Positions 23,923 through 32,636 of a stretch of 64,000 nt of DNA are shown one piece after another. The notes under the pieces are model-generated. The model saw only the letters and a list, made by a program, of their open reading frames with translations, was not told the DNA's origin and searched no databases. The position numbers were made by a program, and so were the translations under genes. The DNA comes from Bacteroidales bacterium (GTDB taxonomy: Bacteria > Bacteroidota > Bacteroidia > Bacteroidales > UBA932), in contig SFMG01000005.1 of NCBI GenBank assembly GCA_004554455.1, forward strand, positions 1 through 64,000, given 5' to 3'. Numbering within the stretch: position 1 is the first letter of the stretch; each line of letters starts with the position of its first letter.

Positions 23923-25296
23923 ATGGGCAATCCCAAAGCATTTCTTACGGTACACCGGCAGGAAGCCGGTTACCGGCCTGTGCACGACAGAGTGCGCGAT
24001 TTCGGCGAGGTGGAACAGACTCTGAACGTCAAGGACCGCCGCCTCCAGGCCTCCCGCTGCATGGATTGCGGCGTGCCTTTCTGCAATTGGGCCTGCCCTC
24101 TGGGAAACAGGCCTCCGGAGTGGAATGACGCCCTCTACAACGGGGACTGGGAACTGGCCTACAGGCTGCTCAATTCCACCAATGACTTCCCGGAGTTCAC
24201 CGGACGCATCTGTCCGGCCCTCTGCGAGAAGGCCTGCGTGCTGAATCTCACTACCCACGAGCCGACCACCAACCGCGAGGATGAGGCCGCCATCACCGAG
24301 ATGGCTTTCAGCGAGAACTACATACGCGTGGCCAGTCCTGTACGCAACGGCCGCAAGGTGGCTGTGATAGGCTGCGGCCCTTCCGGTCTCGTAGCTGCCA
24401 ACCGCCTGAATCTCAAGGGTTACAGCGTCACCGTCTTTGACAAAAACGAGAGGGCCGGAGGTCTGCTGCGCTACGGCATCCCCAATTTCAAGCTCAACAA
24501 GGCCATAATCGACCGCCGCCTCGCCCTGCTGGAGCAGGAGGGCATAGAATTCCTTTTCAACACTTGCGTCGATACTTCCGCTCTCGCGAAAGGCTCCAAA
24601 AGGCCGGCTCTGCTGAAGGATTTCGACGCGGTGGTGATTTGCACCGGCACCCCTCAGGCCCGCGACCTGAACATCCCGGGCAGGGAACTGAAGGGCGTTT
24701 ATCTCGCTCTGGAGCTGCTCTCGCAGCAGAACCGTGTCCTCGACGGCTGCGAGATTGCGCGTGAGGACCTGGTAAGCTGCCGGGACAAGGACGTGCTCGT
24801 CATCGGCGGCGGGGATACCGGTTCCGACTGCATAGGCACTGCCCACCGTCAGGGCTGCCGCAGCGTCACCCAGATTGAGATAATGCCAAAGCCTCCTGTC
24901 GGGCCGGAGGATCCTGCGAACCCGTGGCCGGGCTATCCGCGTACGCTGAAGACAACTTCCTCCCACGAGGAGGGCTGTACCAGGCGCTGGAATATCAACA
25001 CTCTCGAGTTCGTCGGCAAGGACGGCTCTCTGAGTGGGGTGCGCGTCCAGCCTATAGACTGGAAGCCGAATCCGGAAGGCGGGCGTCCTCTCATGGTTGA
25101 GGTCGGTGAGCCGGAACTGCTTGACGTTCAGGTTGTTCTGCTGGCGATGGGCTTCCTCAGACCGCTGCATCCGGAGTATGCGGACGGCGTTTTCGTAGCC
25201 GGCGACTCGGCCAACGGTGCCTCTCTCGTCGTCAGGGCTATGGCTTCCGGACGCGACGTCGCGCTCAAGGTGGACGAGTGGCTCAGCCGCGCCTGA
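23923..25296 (+). CDS. gltD: Glutamate synthase small subunit
   Basis: 457 residues. Cysteines of two 4Fe-4S clusters lie in CMDCGVPFCNWACPLG and CPALCEKACVL (about 46-110). An FAD-binding loop is VAVIGCGPSGLVAANRL (about 144-160), and an NADPH-binding loop is VLVIGGGDTGSDCIG (about 290-304). It passes electrons from NAD(P)H to the large subunit. Together with glnN and gltB it forms a complete ammonia-assimilation operon. A strong promoter for the next gene begins right after its stop. Confidence 0.96.
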   Translation: MGNPKAFLTVHRQEAGYRPVHDRVRDFGEVEQTLNVKDRRLQASRCMDCGVPFCNWACPLGNRPPEWNDALYNGDWELAYRLLNSTNDFPEFTGRICPALCEKACVLNLTTHEPTTNREDEAAITEMAFSENYIRVASPVRNGRKVAVIGCGPSGLVAANRLNLKGYSVTVFDKNERAGGLLRYGIPNFKLNKAIIDRRLALLEQEGIEFLFNTCVDTSALAKGSKRPALLKDFDAVVICTGTPQARDLNIPGRELKGVYLALELLSQQNRVLDGCEIAREDLVSCRDKDVLVIGGGDTGSDCIGTAHRQGCRSVTQIEIMPKPPVGPEDPANPWPGYPRTLKTTSSHEEGCTRRWNINTLEFVGKDGSLSGVRVQPIDWKPNPEGGRPLMVEVGEPELLDVQVVLLAMGFLRPLHPEYADGVFVAGDSANGASLVVRAMASGRDVALKVDEWLSRA

Positions 25297-25305
25297 GACC
25301 AATTT

Positions 25306-25336
25306 TTTGATATTACGGCCAAATTCGATATATTTG
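25306..25336 (+). promoter_or_regulatory. Promoter of the aspartate aminotransferase gene
   Basis: TTTG (25306-25309) and TATATTTG (25329-25336) are separated by exactly 19 bases, a near-ideal Bacteroidetes promoter. The start would be near 25342, so the ATG at 25344 is too close; the ATG at 25371 is the likelier start. The -7 box is inside the left arm of an 18-bp inverted repeat. Confidence 0.7.
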
Positions 25337-25372
25337 TGCATATATGCCTTTTTCGCATATATGCACAAATAT
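25330..25372. promoter_or_regulatory. 18-bp perfect inverted repeat over promoter and start codon
   Basis: ATATTTGTGCATATATGC (25330-25347) and GCATATATGCACAAATAT (25355-25372) are exact complements with a 7-base spacer (CTTTTTC). The left arm contains most of the -7 box and the right arm ends in the first two bases of the start codon at 25371. The position suggests an operator for a dimeric repressor. Part of the right arm and loop could also fold in RNA near the start codon. Confidence 0.65.
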
Positions 25373-26561
25373 GGAATTGTCTCAACGTAGCCACAATATG
25401 CCGGAGTCCCCGATCAGGAAGCTGGCGAAATATGCCGATGCAGCAAAGCGCAACGGCGTCAAAGTATATCATCTGAACATAGGGCAGCCCGACATTCTGA
25501 CTCCGGAGTGCGGCCTGGAAGCTGCCCGCAATCTGGACAGGAAGATACTCGAATACAGTCCGTCGCAGGGCCATCTGAGCCTGCGCACCAAGCTGGTCAG
25601 CTACTACGCGGAATACGGCATAGACCTCAGCCCGGACGAGATTATCATCACCACAGGCGGCTCGGAGGCCGTTATGTTCGCCTATATGGCCTGCCTGGAC
25701 CCGGGTGACGAAATCATTGTAACAGACCCGTCCTACGCCAATTATATGGCTTTTGCCATCAGTGCCGGCGCAGTCGTGAAGAGCGTCAAGACCAATATCG
25801 AGGACGGCTTCAGGCTGCCTTCTGTGGAGGAGTTCGAGAAACAGATCACGCCGAAGACCAAGGCCATTCTCATCTGCAACCCGAACAACCCTACCGGCTA
25901 TCTCTACACCCGCAACGAGATGCGCCAGATACGCGATATAGTACGCAAGCACAACCTGTTCCTCTTCTCGGACGAGGTGTATCGCGATTTCATCTACACC
26001 AAGGCGCCATATATCTCCGCCTTCCACCTCGAGGGCATCGAGCAGAATGTGGTTCTGATCGATTCCGTCAGCAAGCGTTACAGCGAGTGCGGAATACGCA
26101 TAGGTGCCCTGATTACCAAGAACAAGGAGGTGAGGGAGGCCGTGATGAAGTTCTGCCAGGCCAGACTGAGTCCGCCTCTGATCGGGCAGCTCATCGCTGA
26201 GGCCTCGGTTTCCACTCCTCACGAGTATATGGAGCAGGTCTATGACGAGTATCTGGACCGCCGCAATTTTCTGGTGAACGAACTCAACAAGATAGACGGG
26301 GTGTTCAGCCCTACCCCTATGGGTGCCTTCTACACTATGGTGAAACTTCCTGTGGATGATGCAGAGAAGTTCTGCGAGTGGTGCCTGACCGATTTCCAGT
26401 ACAACGGGGAGACCATCATGATGGCTCCGGGCAACGGCTTCTACACAGATCCCGGCGAGGGACGCGACCAGGTCCGCATGGCTTATGTGCTCAACAAGGA
26501 GGATCTAGGCAAGGCCATAGTTGTGCTCCGCAAGGCCCTTGAGGCATATAATTCCAAGTAA
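25371..26561 (+). CDS. aspC: Class-I aspartate-type aminotransferase
   Basis: 396 residues from the ATG at 25371; an upstream in-frame ATG at 25344 falls on the expected transcription start and is disfavoured. PLP-fold I motifs: HLNIGQPDILTP, TTGGSEAVMFAYMA, NPNNPTGYLYT, and the Schiff-base lysine in DSVSKRYSECGIRIGA. The family includes aspartate aminotransferase and related prephenate/aromatic transaminases. Placement right after GS-GOGAT suggests aspartate/2-oxoglutarate exchange. It has its own promoter and palindrome, so its expression can differ from gltBD. The next gene follows 2 bases after the stop. Confidence 0.85.
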   Translation: MELSQRSHNMPESPIRKLAKYADAAKRNGVKVYHLNIGQPDILTPECGLEAARNLDRKILEYSPSQGHLSLRTKLVSYYAEYGIDLSPDEIIITTGGSEAVMFAYMACLDPGDEIIVTDPSYANYMAFAISAGAVVKSVKTNIEDGFRLPSVEEFEKQITPKTKAILICNPNNPTGYLYTRNEMRQIRDIVRKHNLFLFSDEVYRDFIYTKAPYISAFHLEGIEQNVVLIDSVSKRYSECGIRIGALITKNKEVREAVMKFCQARLSPPLIGQLIAEASVSTPHEYMEQVYDEYLDRRNFLVNELNKIDGVFSPTPMGAFYTMVKLPVDDAEKFCEWCLTDFQYNGETIMMAPGNGFYTDPGEGRDQVRMAYVLNKEDLGKAIVVLRKALEAYNSK

Positions 26562-26563
26562 CA

Positions 26564-27316
26564 ATGAAAATTACGCTTATACAAAGTGACATTGTCTGGG
26601 CCGATCCCCGCGCAAACGGCGAGAAGTTGCGCAAGGCCCTTGCAACTGATCCCGGAGCCGATCTCTATGTGCTTCCGGAGATGTTCTCCACCGGTTTCAA
26701 TTCCATAGCCGAGGAGAACGGCGTGACTCTCGGACTGATGCGTGAACTGTCCGCCCTCGGTAATTGTGCCATTGCGGGCAGCGTGGCTGTCAGGGAAGGG
26801 GAGAGTGTATATAACCGTTTCTACTTCGTCAAGCCCGACGGTTCCGAGGAACATTATGACAAGCATCATCTCTTCGCCAACGGCGGGGAGGACAAGCTCT
26901 GTGTCCCGGGATGCAGCCGCAAGGTCGTGGAATGGCGGGGGATGCGTTTCCTGCTGCTGGTCTGCTTCGACCTGCGTTTCCCGGTCTGGGCGCGCAACCG
27001 CGGGGACTACGATGCCATACTCTGCGTTGCCAGCTGGCCTGCCCTGAGGCGTTACCATTGGGATACCCTTCTGAAGGCCAGAGCCATTGAAAATCAAAGC
27101 TATATGATAGGCGTGAACCGCGTCGGCAGCGATCCTTCCTGCGAATATGACGGCGGTTCCGTGATTCTGGACCCATGGGGAGCGCTGTTGGCTTCCTGTC
27201 CAGACGGAAGCGAGAGCGTATGCTCTGCCGAGGTTCAGCTGCAACTCGTGCAGGAATGCCGCCGCAAGTTCCCGGCCCAGAATGATGCCGACCCTTTCGA
27301 ACTACTCCCCAGATGA
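26564..27316 (+). CDS. Nitrilase-superfamily amidase, omega-amidase-like
   Basis: 250 residues of the carbon-nitrogen hydrolase fold. The catalytic triad is visible as E39 (VLPEMFSTGF), K100 (HYDKHHLF) and C134 (LLVCFDLRFPVW). The MFSTGF and CFDLRFPVW wording is typical of YafV/omega-amidases, which hydrolyse 2-oxoglutaramate or 2-oxosuccinamate left after glutamine or asparagine transamination. It lies between two PLP aminotransferases and overlaps the second by 4 bases (ATGA at 27313). A transamination-deamidation route around glutamine is therefore a reasonable inference. Confidence 0.82.
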   Translation: MKITLIQSDIVWADPRANGEKLRKALATDPGADLYVLPEMFSTGFNSIAEENGVTLGLMRELSALGNCAIAGSVAVREGESVYNRFYFVKPDGSEEHYDKHHLFANGGEDKLCVPGCSRKVVEWRGMRFLLLVCFDLRFPVWARNRGDYDAILCVASWPALRRYHWDTLLKARAIENQSYMIGVNRVGSDPSCEYDGGSVILDPWGALLASCPDGSESVCSAEVQLQLVQECRRKFPAQNDADPFELLPR

Positions 27317-28629
27317 ATTTATTCAGTGATGCCCTTGTGAAGGAGGCCTGTGAGGCCTCCAGTGTGTCCGGACTCTCCGACGCCACTATCGGCGAGGTTC
27401 TGCTCGTCGCCCGTTATCTGGAAGAGAAGACGGGCATACCCTTCATTCGTATGGACCAGGGTTCGCCCGGTCTGCCGATAAATGAGTACGGCATTCTCGC
27501 CGAGAAGCAGGCCCTGGATTCGGGAATATGCTCCCAGTATCCCGCCGCGGAGGGATATCCTCCCCTGAAGGCGGCTGCCAGCCGTTTTGTCAAGGCCTTT
27601 ATCGACCTGGACATCAGCCCTGAAGGCTGCATCCCTACTACGGGTTCGGTGGCGGGTTCCTTCTCCGCGTTCATCGCCTGCACCCAGAGGATTCCCGGCA
27701 AGGACAAGGTGCTTTTCATAGACCCCGGTTTCCCTATCCAGAAATCCCAGCTCAGGGTGCTGGGCATTGGCTGGAGGGCCTTCGACGTATATGCCCACAG
27801 GGGTGCGGACGCCCTTCGTGCCCGCCTCGAGGCGGAACTTTCCGCAGGGGATATAGCCGCGATAGTATATTCCAATCCCAACAATCCGGCCTGGATATGC
27901 CTCGAGGAGGAGGAACTCCGTGTCATCGGTGAGCTGGCGACGCGCTACGACGTTATCGTGATGGAGGACCTGGCCTATTTCTGTATGGACTACCGCCGCG
28001 ACCTGGGCAAGCCTTTCCAGCCGCCTTTCCTGCCGAGTGTGGCCCGCTACACCGTCAATTACATATTGATGCTTTCTGCGTCGAAGATCTTCAGTTACGC
28101 CGGCCAGCGCATAGCCTTGCTCTGCATAGGCGACGATCTTTACCGTCGCCGCTACCCGGCTCTTGCCGAACGTTACGCGGATGCCGGTATTTTCGGCGTA
28201 ACACTCACTGCGTCAATTCTTTATATGATTACGAGCGGCTGTACGTATTCCACCCAGTTCGGATATGCGCGTATGCTCGAACTCGCCTGCGACGGCCGCC
28301 TCGACTTTGTCGCCGACACTCGCGAATATGCGTTGAGGGCGCGCAGAATGAAGGATATATTCCTTCGTCACGGCTTCCATATAGTTTATGACCGCGACGT
28401 CAGCGCCGAAGTCGGCGACGGCTTCTTTTTCTCGCTCGGCTACGGCGATATGGACGGCGGAGAACTGCTCTGCGAGCTGATTAAATATGGCGTAAGCAGC
28501 ATCAATCTCGCTACGACAGGCAGTTCGCGTCCGGGAGTCCGTGCCTGCGTGAGCCGTATGCGCGAGGAACTCTATCCGCTTCTCGACGAAAGGATGGCCG
28601 CCTTTGCAGCCGATCATCCGCTCCGTTGA
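27313..28629 (+). CDS. Class-I/II PLP aminotransferase of unknown substrate
   Basis: 438 residues. MDQGSPGLPINEYG near the N-terminus, TGSVAGSFSAF, YSNPNNPAWICLEEEEL, MEDLAYFCMDYR and the lysine in LSASKIFSYAGQRIAL give a complete fold-type-I site. It is only distantly like the enzyme at 25371 and has an unusual PAW in place of the PTG that normally follows NPNN. Its start overlaps the omega-amidase-like gene, implying a shared pathway. It may use glutamine or methionine-type substrates with the amidase removing the keto-amide product. The specific substrate is not determinable. Confidence 0.75.
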   Translation: MNLFSDALVKEACEASSVSGLSDATIGEVLLVARYLEEKTGIPFIRMDQGSPGLPINEYGILAEKQALDSGICSQYPAAEGYPPLKAAASRFVKAFIDLDISPEGCIPTTGSVAGSFSAFIACTQRIPGKDKVLFIDPGFPIQKSQLRVLGIGWRAFDVYAHRGADALRARLEAELSAGDIAAIVYSNPNNPAWICLEEEELRVIGELATRYDVIVMEDLAYFCMDYRRDLGKPFQPPFLPSVARYTVNYILMLSASKIFSYAGQRIALLCIGDDLYRRRYPALAERYADAGIFGVTLTASILYMITSGCTYSTQFGYARMLELACDGRLDFVADTREYALRARRMKDIFLRHGFHIVYDRDVSAEVGDGFFFSLGYGDMDGGELLCELIKYGVSSINLATTGSSRPGVRACVSRMREELYPLLDERMAAFAADHPLR

Positions 28630-28663
28630 TTTCCAATGGATTACAGTTTTTTTTGAAGATTGC

Positions 28664-31600
28664 TCAGTATATCATATTGAACATTGCGTTCCTGACCCTG
28701 TTGTTCTGTTTGGCATTCATTTTCCCGAAATTGAAGCTGATTCCGAATACTATGTAGCGGCCAATCGCGTTCCTCCAGGTCTCTTCCACATAGTCGGCGT
28801 TGGCGCTGCGGCTTATGCGTCTGGTCTGGTTCAGCAGGTCCACCGCCTTGATGCTAAGGGTGACCGCCTTGATGCTTTTGCTCAGGGATGCGTTCCAGAT
28901 TACTTGCGGGGTGTTGTCGTAGTAGCCGGCATATCCTGTGTATGCGATGTCGCTGGCTACGCTCCAACCGCTTTCATTCTCCCACTTGGCGTTGACACCG
29001 GCCATGTAATACCAATAGTTCGTATTCGCCTTGGAGTCGAGTGAATAGTGACTGATGCTGTTGGAGAAGCCGGCTTCAGCCGCCACGTCGAAATTGTCGT
29101 TGCGGAAACGCAGGGAAAGGTTGGAGCCGTAGGAGCCGCTGCCCGTAATGCTGCGCCCGAATCCGCTCTCGCCTCCGTAGAAACGCTTTCCGGAAGCATC
29201 GCCCCAGAACTCTTCCATAAAGTCATTATAATCGAAGGCGTCGCGGTCGAGTGGACTGTTTCTGGAGATGGACTGGTAGCTGACCGACCTGCCCAGTCTT
29301 CCGTTCATACTTATGTCCAGGGTGAAGCGCCTCTTCCTGTCCAATATGACTCCCCAGTCCACATACACTCTACCGGTGAGGGAAGGGGAGTCGGAATTGA
29401 CAGGTACCGAATACCTTATGCCGTCTGTATCGAACCAGCTCGCCTCGACATTGACCCTGAGTCCGAGACCCCCGTATCCGTAGATACTGTAATTGAACCT
29501 GTTGTCCTTGCTGTTGCCACGCAAGTTGAAGCTGAAATTGTTAGAGTATTCAGGTTTCAGATAGATGTTGCCCGTCCTTATGTAAAGAGGATTGGTAAGA
29601 TCGAGCACCGGGCTTATCTTCAGGCCCGAAGGCGTCATCGAGCGGCCGTTGTAGTCTATGTTCACACGCTGGTTTCCGGGGCTGAATCGCAGGTTCAGGT
29701 AAGGGGACCAGTTGTAGAGCCATTCGTCCACTCCGCTACGGCTCTCCAGGGAAAAGGCCCTGGCATAGGTTTCGTTACGCTCCTGTTCGGCCATTGCTCC
29801 GAACTGCAGGTTGTAGATGTCCTTCTTGTACTGCACCACGAATCTTTCGGATATGCAGAGGTCCCTGTTCCTCGAAACGGAACTGTAGTAGTCATCTTCC
29901 GCCATCAGTATGTTGTTGAACGCCTTGTCGTCGTTGCTGTCGGACACGAAGCGCAGTCTCGCCCTGACCAGTATCTTCCAGTATTTCCCGAATGGTTCCA
30001 CATAGTCCATCTGTGCGTCGAGATTGACATAGTCCCTGTCCTTGTCGTGGCTGAGGTTCTTGAGCAGTTCGCTTCCGGATACAGTTGTGAGTGAAATCTC
30101 GTCCATTCCGGAAGCTATCTTACGCCACATCACATTACCGCCGATGCTGAGACTGCGTCCTTCCTTCGCGAGGTCTTTCACTCCCGCTGCGAATGCGCCA
30201 CGGGTCTGGAAAACGTCGGAGAGTATATTCTGGCTGCTTCTGCCCCTGTTCAGAGTATCCATCCCGCTCGCCGTTTTCTCAGGGATTCCGCTCTCTCCGA
30301 GGGTGAAACTGTTCTCATGCATATTCTCGCTGCTCCGGGAATATTTGAAACCGCCGTCCAGGTCGAAACGGAATTTTTTCCTGTTCTTGTTTTCTATTTC
30401 AAAGTTTATAACGGCGTTGTGGGTGTTGGATACGCCTTCGAACAGACTGCCGTTTTCGAGCTTACCGTCATCTTTCAGCCAGGTGTGCCGGTTCTTCTTT
30501 TCCCTTGCGTCCACACGGCCGTAGTTGTAACTCGCGCTCAAACTGGCCTCCACTGCCTTGGGCTTGTCCGTGTTGTAGTTCACACCGGCCTGCGCAGCAG
30601 TATTTATGCCCCTTTTGCCGGACATTCCGCCGCTCTCCATAGTGTCATAGCTTATCAACACCATAGAGTTTCCGTCCACGTTCTTTCCGCTCGCCAGCAT
30701 GACCAGCTGTTCGTCCTCGTTGTATCGGGAAACCATTGCACTCGCATCGAAGAGAACGGCCGGCTGCCCGCTTTCCAGACGTTTCTCCCTGCTGACAGGG
30801 CTTCCGCCTCCCGCTGCCTTCATATTGCCGAACCAGCCCTGCTTGTACTCTTCCTTGAGCACCACGTCCATCACTTTCTCCTTGTCTTCGCTGGTGGCCA
30901 CTCCCGAGAAGGCCGCGGCGTCTTTGTCCTTGTTTATGACCTTGATTTTGTCGACTATTTTGGCCGGAAGGTTCTTTACCGCCATCTTGGGGTCATTGAA
31001 GAAGAAGGTCTTGCCACCGACAGTTATCTTGTCTATCTTTTCTCCGCCCACGGTCACGCTTCCGTCCTCTGCGACCTCCATTCCCGGCATCTTCTTCAGC
31101 AGGTCCTCAAGCATATCGTTGGTGCCTACGCGGAAAGCGGCGGCATTGTATTCCAGAGTATCCCCCTTGACCGTCATCGGGTCGGCAAGGGCCGTAATCG
31201 TGGCTGCATCGATGTATTCCGGATTCTCCTCCAGACTTATAAGCCCGAGGTCCTTCTCATAGCCCTTTATTTCATAGACCTTGCTGAAGGGCTTGTAGCC
31301 GATGCTTTCCACGTTTACCACGTACTTGCCCTGCACCACCTTCTTGATTTCCGCCTTTCCCTGCTCATCGGTGAGTGTGAAGTGGACTATGGTGGTGTCG
31401 CCCGCAGGCACCAGATAGACTGTCGCATAGCCCAGCGGGTTGTTGCTGCCGGATTCTGCCACGTGAAGGACAAGTCTGGTGTTGAGGGTTTTCTCGTACT
31501 GGCTTATATCGAAACTGATGACCTGGGCTTCTGCATATATGCCGCCCAGGAGAACTGCGGTCAGGGCCGCAAGGATTTTTCTGACGGAGTGTTTTCCCAT
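28664..31600 (-). CDS. TonB-receptor-like outer-membrane beta-barrel protein with carboxypeptidase-like N-terminal domain
   Basis: 978 residues from the ATG at 31600, which gives a clean signal peptide (MGKHSVRKILAALTAVLLGG). Residues about 40-130 are a carboxypeptidase-regulatory-like domain. A plug region follows with DMLEDLLKKMPGMEVAEDGSV, VGGKTFFFNDPKMAVKNLPA and IVDKIKVINK. The remainder is a large barrel of the outer-membrane beta-barrel family 3 type, with many alternating aromatic strands. There is no SusD partner, so it is not a standard glycan-uptake pair; transport or adhesion is unknown. It converges with the aminotransferase gene, with 34 bases between stops. Confidence 0.85.
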   Translation of the reverse strand: MGKHSVRKILAALTAVLLGGIYAEAQVISFDISQYEKTLNTRLVLHVAESGSNNPLGYATVYLVPAGDTTIVHFTLTDEQGKAEIKKVVQGKYVVNVESIGYKPFSKVYEIKGYEKDLGLISLEENPEYIDAATITALADPMTVKGDTLEYNAAAFRVGTNDMLEDLLKKMPGMEVAEDGSVTVGGEKIDKITVGGKTFFFNDPKMAVKNLPAKIVDKIKVINKDKDAAAFSGVATSEDKEKVMDVVLKEEYKQGWFGNMKAAGGGSPVSREKRLESGQPAVLFDASAMVSRYNEDEQLVMLASGKNVDGNSMVLISYDTMESGGMSGKRGINTAAQAGVNYNTDKPKAVEASLSASYNYGRVDAREKKNRHTWLKDDGKLENGSLFEGVSNTHNAVINFEIENKNRKKFRFDLDGGFKYSRSSENMHENSFTLGESGIPEKTASGMDTLNRGRSSQNILSDVFQTRGAFAAGVKDLAKEGRSLSIGGNVMWRKIASGMDEISLTTVSGSELLKNLSHDKDRDYVNLDAQMDYVEPFGKYWKILVRARLRFVSDSNDDKAFNNILMAEDDYYSSVSRNRDLCISERFVVQYKKDIYNLQFGAMAEQERNETYARAFSLESRSGVDEWLYNWSPYLNLRFSPGNQRVNIDYNGRSMTPSGLKISPVLDLTNPLYIRTGNIYLKPEYSNNFSFNLRGNSKDNRFNYSIYGYGGLGLRVNVEASWFDTDGIRYSVPVNSDSPSLTGRVYVDWGVILDRKRRFTLDISMNGRLGRSVSYQSISRNSPLDRDAFDYNDFMEEFWGDASGKRFYGGESGFGRSITGSGSYGSNLSLRFRNDNFDVAAEAGFSNSISHYSLDSKANTNYWYYMAGVNAKWENESGWSVASDIAYTGYAGYYDNTPQVIWNASLSKSIKAVTLSIKAVDLLNQTRRISRSANADYVEETWRNAIGRYIVFGISFNFGKMNAKQNNRVRNAMFNMIY

Positions 31601-31639
31601 TGGAATCTGTTTTTCTGCCATATAACGCAGGACAGATTC

Positions 31640-31670
31640 CAAAGGTAACGAATTGACTTCGTTATATCAA
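31640..31670 (-). promoter_or_regulatory. Promoter of the beta-barrel gene
   Basis: Read on the minus strand, TTG (31668-31670) and TACCTTTG (31640-31647) are separated by 20 bases. Transcription should begin near 31633, upstream of both candidate ATGs (31621 and 31600). This rules out an earlier start. Confidence 0.5.
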
Positions 31671-32477
31671 TTATTTCCTGCCGGTGAAATTGTCCATCGT
31701 GTGATAGATGCCGAAGACATCCCCGAAGAACCAGTCGAAGACAGCGGTAGGCAGCACGCCCTGCCAGAAACGGATGAAGTGGAAGCTCCACGGAATGCCT
31801 CTGAAATCGACGTTCCTCTCTATGGCGCGGATGATCTTGCGCGAGGTCTTCACCGGGTCCAGAATAGGGAAAATCCTGGACTGGACTCCATCGAACATTC
31901 CCGTATTTATATAGTAAGGTGCGACCGTAGTCATCCGCACCTTGCTTTTCATACGGTGCAGTTCGATTCGTACCGAGTCGGACCAGCCGATCACAGCCCA
32001 TTTCGAGGCGCTGTAGATGCTCATCTTAGGATTGGAAATCATTCCTCCGGCGGATGCGATGCTGCAGATGTGTCCGTGGTCACGCTCGATCATATCACCT
32101 ATCATCGCGTGGGCGACGAGCATAGGGGCCACGGCATTGATGCTCATGGTCCTGTGGATCTCATCCACGCTGTTCCTGTCGAAGGTCCTGTTGCTGGTGA
32201 TGACTCCGGCACACTGGATGAGCACATCCACAAAGCCGCACTCCTGCTTCACGAGGGCATAGCTGCGCTCCACGCAATCGTTGTCGGAAACATCGACACG
32301 ATAGCCGTGCACCTCGCCGTAAGCTGACAATTCGCTGACGGCAGAATCTATGCTTGCCTGATTGATATCCCAGACAATGAGTTTTGCCGCTCCTTTTCTG
32401 AGGGCCATTCCGCCCATTATTCGGCCTATACCGGACGCCCCTCCGGTGATAAGTACATTCTGTCCTTTGAGTTCCAT
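31671..32477 (-). CDS. Short-chain dehydrogenase/reductase
   Basis: 268 residues. The cofactor loop is ITGGASGIGRIMGG (about 10-23), followed by an acidic residue in VWDIN that favours NAD(H). The catalytic tyrosine and lysine are in SIYSASKWAVIGW near 155-167. The C-terminal hydrophobic segment (VLPTAVFDWFFGDVFG) suggests membrane association, as in retinol/steroid-dehydrogenase-like SDRs. Substrate is unknown. It lies upstream of the barrel gene on the same strand, but that gene has its own promoter. Confidence 0.82.
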   Translation of the reverse strand: MELKGQNVLITGGASGIGRIMGGMALRKGAAKLIVWDINQASIDSAVSELSAYGEVHGYRVDVSDNDCVERSYALVKQECGFVDVLIQCAGVITSNRTFDRNSVDEIHRTMSINAVAPMLVAHAMIGDMIERDHGHICSIASAGGMISNPKMSIYSASKWAVIGWSDSVRIELHRMKSKVRMTTVAPYYINTGMFDGVQSRIFPILDPVKTSRKIIRAIERNVDFRGIPWSFHFIRFWQGVLPTAVFDWFFGDVFGIYHTMDNFTGRK

Positions 32478-32600
32478 CTGTCAAGTTCGTTTTTTTTGAT
32501 AATACGTTTATCGTTATCGGAAAATATGCTTTTCCGCAATCCGGCCGCAAAACTACTCAATATGAGTTCGCGAAAATTTCCTAAATCGGATGAATTTTTG

Positions 32601-32608
32601 TAAATTTG
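32601..32608 (+). promoter_or_regulatory. Candidate -7 box for the RSH gene
   Basis: TAAATTTG fits TAnnTTTG and lies 28 bases before the ATG at 32637. No clear TTTG is seen at the -33 position. Confidence 0.4.
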
Positions 32609-32636
32609 GGAGATTTTTATCGTTCAAATTCTGCTT

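Noticed and set aside
21356..23941. Long antisense open frame opposite gltB (861 codons)
   Set aside because: It mirrors a certain gene; the length follows from biased third positions. No motif or start context supports it. The same reasoning applies to long antisense frames opposite argG, glnN, argD, glnS and the RSH gene.
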